From: Clostridia bacterium
GTDB lineage: Bacteria; Bacillota; Clostridia; HGM11514
Assembly (NCBI GenBank): GCA_900757255.1
Contig: CAAENE010000112.1
Location: forward strand, 1 to 8,294
DNA length: 8,294 nucleotides
Reading direction: 5' to 3'
Below are positions 6,307 through 8,294 of this stretch, piece after piece; within the stretch, counting starts at the first letter, position 1, and each line of letters begins with the position of its first letter. The notes under the pieces are model-generated. The model saw only the letters and a list, made by a program, of their open reading frames with translations, was not told the DNA's origin and searched no databases. The position numbers were made by a program, and so were the translations under genes.

Positions 6307-6335
6307 TATATTTTAATCACAAATCAACTTATAAT
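6307..6335 (+). promoter_or_regulatory. Promoter of the GH116 gene
   Basis: A perfect TATAAT lies at 6330-6335 with no recognisable -35 at the expected 6307-6312 (TATATT). This fits dependence on an upstream activator. The predicted leader would be long, about 110 nt. A second -10-like TATAGT is at 6359-6364, also without a good -35. Confidence 0.45.
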
Positions 6336-6410
6336 GAAAACAACAGAAAAAAACAAACTATAGTATCATAATCCCTTCGAACGAAAGAAAAAATTTTTGA
6401 ACAAATAAGA

Positions 6411-6448
6411 AAGGAGAGGCAAACCCAAAGATGGTTTTGCCAAAATAA
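6411..6448 (+). promoter_or_regulatory. Leader with hairpin between ribosome binding site and start
   Basis: The strong AAGGAG (6411-6416) is 36 nt from the GH116 ATG at 6453, far beyond the usual 5-10 nt. In between lies a hairpin: GGCAAACC (6418-6425) pairs with GGTTTTGCC (6433-6441) as 8 bp with one bulged T and a 7-nt loop. Folding would bring the effective spacing down to about 12 nt. The same stretch holds a five-codon reading frame, ATG GTT TTG CCA AAA TAA (6431-6448), whose stop is 4 nt before the GH116 ATG. Either the hairpin bridges the gap or the mini-frame delivers ribosomes by reinitiation. Confidence 0.5.
6431..6448 (+). CDS. Possible five-codon upstream reading frame (MVLPK)
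   Basis: This ATG is the first one after the AAGGAGAGG ribosome binding site, at 11-14 nt spacing. The frame ends at TAA 6446-6448, just before the hydrolase start. It could act as a leader peptide coupling translation. It is very short and may be chance, but no other start codon uses this binding site well. No function of the peptide itself is implied. Confidence 0.3.
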   Translation: MVLPK

Positions 6449-6452
6449 CAGT

Positions 6453-8294
6453 ATGGCAGTTTATCAGGGAGAACAGTTAAATGAAATTATTTTTCCTCTG
6501 GGCGGGATAGGTTCCGGCAGTATTGGTCTTGCCGGCAACGGCAGATTTACCGACTGGGAAATTTTTAATCATCCGTTTAAAGGAAGCACGAACGGATATA
6601 CGCATTTTGCCGTAAGAGCCGTAGGAAAGGATGGAAAGGTATATTCTAAAATACTGCAAGGCGATCTAACGAAAGATTTCATGGGTCAGTTTGGCGCAGG
6701 AAAATACAAGACAGACGATTATAGCGGATATGGCTTTGGGCCGTCCGGCAAAACGATGGCAGGATTTCCGCATTTTGGGCACTTGTCTTTCAAAGGCGAA
6801 TTTCCAATTGCGGAACTGACCTTCGAGGACGAAAATTTTCCCGGCGTCATAAAGCTGACTGCCTTTAATCCTTTTATTCCTCTTGACGAGGATAACTCCT
6901 CCATCCCCGCAGCATTTTTTAAAATTGAAATTGAAAACCATACCGGCGAGGATTATTCGTATATGGTGTCACTGTCGGTGACCAATCCATTTGAAGGAAG
7001 CGAAAACAAAACCGTTTCAGCAGGGAAATGCAAAGGTCTGTTTATGAACGGCAGTATCAAAGACAAAACAGATAAGGATTACGGCGATATGACCGTACTT
7101 ACCGACGGTGAAAATACGCATATTCAAAAATACTGGTACCGGGGCGGCTGGCAGGATTCTGTTACAACCTATGCAAACGAATTATTTTCAGACGGCCAAT
7201 TCAAAGACAGACACTATGATACGCCGGGCAGTGAGGATACCGGAACAGTATCCTGCCAGTCAAATGTGCCGGACGGAGAAACTTTTTCGGTGAAATTTGT
7301 AATCAGCTGGAATATTCCAAACTGTTATAACTACTGGTCACCCTGCAAGGATGATAAAGGAAAGGATATGACATGGCAAAACTATTATGCGGTATTATTT
7401 GAAAACTCTGAAAAAAGCGCAGAATATGCTCTTACCCATTTTACAGCGCTGTACGAAAAAACGCTTCTGTTCAAGGACACCCTCTTCGGAACAACCATTG
7501 ACCAAACGGTCAAGGAGGCAGTTTCAGCAACCATATCCGTCTTAAAATCTGCGACAGTGTTACGGCTGCCGGACGGTTCCTTTTATGGATGGGAGGGAAC
7601 AAAACAGTCAACAGGTTCATGCGAGGGTACCTGCACCCATGTATGGAATTATAATTACGCCCTGCCCTTCCTATTTCCAAAGTTAGAGCAATCCATCCAT
7701 AAACTTAATTATCAATACAACCTGTTTGAAGACGGTCACATGCGGTTCAGGCTGCAGCTTCCCTTAGGACGGGAAGGCGGAAGGGACATTCCCTGCGTTG
7801 ACGGGCAAATGGGCGAAATCATGAATGTATACAGAGAATGGAAATTAGGAGCAGGGGACGAATGGCTGAAATCCATTTGGCCCAAAGTAAAAAAATCCTT
7901 GAAATACGCATGGTATCAGGAAAGCCCTTATAAATGGGACGTCAACCGCGACGGCGTTCTGGAGGGAAGACAGCATCATACGCTTGATATGGAACTGTTC
8001 GGCCCGTCCTCCTGGCTGCAGGGTTTTTATCTTGGAGCCCTGAGAGCAGCTGCAGAAATAGCAGAGTATCTGGGAGAGCATGAGGAGGCAAAAGAATATA
8101 GAAATATTTATGAATCAGGTAAAAACTGGACGGAAAAAAATCTATTCAACGGCAGCTTTTATATCCAAAAAACAGACATTTGTGATAAATCTATTCTGAC
8201 CGAATTTGATGCTGAACACTATTGGAATGAAGAAGCGGGGCAGATAAAATACCAGATAGCCAGCGGATGTGAAATCGACCAAATATGCGCGCAA
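6453..8294 (+). CDS. GH116-family glycoside hydrolase (GBA2/DUF608 type), 3' end cut off
   Basis: The first 614 codons of a retaining beta-glycosidase related to GBA2 and the archaeal/bacterial GH116 beta-glucosidases/xylosidases; the frame is open to the right edge. The N-terminal beta-sandwich domain (about 10-320) opens with FPLGGIGSGSIGL (14-26) and FTDWEIFNHP. The catalytic (alpha/alpha)6 domain follows from about residue 350. YGWEG gives E381 as the likely nucleophile, followed by a cysteine-containing stretch with CTHVWNY (394-400) and LFPKLE. HHTLDMELFGPSSW gives D512 as the likely acid/base. E381 is preferred over nearby E391 because it best matches the LEG of GBA2 relatives. There is no signal peptide, so the enzyme acts in the cytoplasm on imported oligosaccharides or glycosides. 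The ATG at 6453 fits the family N-terminus, and no start codon lies in frame nearer the ribosome binding site. It is probably controlled by the divergent AraC-type protein. Sugar specificity is not known. Confidence 0.85.
   Translation, partial: MAVYQGEQLNEIIFPLGGIGSGSIGLAGNGRFTDWEIFNHPFKGSTNGYTHFAVRAVGKDGKVYSKILQGDLTKDFMGQFGAGKYKTDDYSGYGFGPSGKTMAGFPHFGHLSFKGEFPIAELTFEDENFPGVIKLTAFNPFIPLDEDNSSIPAAFFKIEIENHTGEDYSYMVSLSVTNPFEGSENKTVSAGKCKGLFMNGSIKDKTDKDYGDMTVLTDGENTHIQKYWYRGGWQDSVTTYANELFSDGQFKDRHYDTPGSEDTGTVSCQSNVPDGETFSVKFVISWNIPNCYNYWSPCKDDKGKDMTWQNYYAVLFENSEKSAEYALTHFTALYEKTLLFKDTLFGTTIDQTVKEAVSATISVLKSATVLRLPDGSFYGWEGTKQSTGSCEGTCTHVWNYNYALPFLFPKLEQSIHKLNYQYNLFEDGHMRFRLQLPLGREGGRDIPCVDGQMGEIMNVYREWKLGAGDEWLKSIWPKVKKSLKYAWYQESPYKWDVNRDGVLEGRQHHTLDMELFGPSSWLQGFYLGALRAAAEIAEYLGEHEEAKEYRNIYESGKNWTEKNLFNGSFYIQKTDICDKSILTEFDAEHYWNEEAGQIKYQIASGCEIDQICAQ

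Noticed and set aside
6477..8081. Several short frames within the hydrolase gene, on both strands
   Set aside because: The hydrolase reading frame is continuous for 614 codons with clear family motifs; these are shadows.

Overview
The window looks like a chromosomal segment from a low-to-mid GC Gram-positive anaerobe of the class Clostridia (Lachnospiraceae- or Oscillospiraceae-like). The reasons are strong AGGAG-type ribosome binding sites before nearly every gene, T-tailed hairpin terminators, TTGACA/TATAAT-type promoters, a YtrA-type GntR/ABC cassette, and sugar genes of types common in gut and plant-degrading Clostridia. The genus cannot be fixed from the sequence alone. No mobile element, CRISPR array, tRNA or confident rRNA gene was seen.

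Layout. (a) Positions 1-257 have no confident gene. They hold a strong promoter firing leftwards out of the window, with a very purine-rich transcript start, and the rightward control region of the first operon, which carries a 16-nt direct repeat with a 21-bp period. (b) 258-3323 is a three-gene operon: a PfkB-family sugar kinase of the 2-keto-3-deoxygluconate kinase type, a Gfo/Idh/MocA NAD(P)-dependent dehydrogenase, and a GNAT acetyltransferase with a TTG start. It ends at a rho-independent terminator at 3389-3421. (c) 3442-5374 is a self-contained regulatory/transport operon: a YtrA-subfamily GntR repressor, an ABC ATPase and a six-helix membrane protein. It is driven by a near-consensus promoter buried in a perfect 14-bp inverted repeat. 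(d) A 15-bp-stem bidirectional terminator (5403-5436) separates it from a convergent AraC/XylS-family regulator (5436-6230, minus strand). (e) Divergent from the regulator is the first 614 codons of a GH116-type glycoside hydrolase (the GBA2 / DUF608 clan), cut by the right edge of the window.

How the parts fit. The outer parts concern sugar use: a cytoplasmic beta-glycosidase with its probable AraC-type regulator, and a kinase/dehydrogenase pair acting on a sugar or sugar-acid derivative. The middle GntR-ABC cassette resembles the envelope-stress or drug-responsive YtrA family and is probably unrelated in function.

The most unusual points are regulatory. They are two independent sets of direct repeats with 21-bp periodicity (upstream of the kinase operon and between araC and the hydrolase), the GntR operator, the hydrolase leader where a small hairpin and a five-codon reading frame sit between the ribosome binding site and the start codon, and the leftward promoter at the left edge. 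I see no clear evidence of a wholly new defence or metabolic system.
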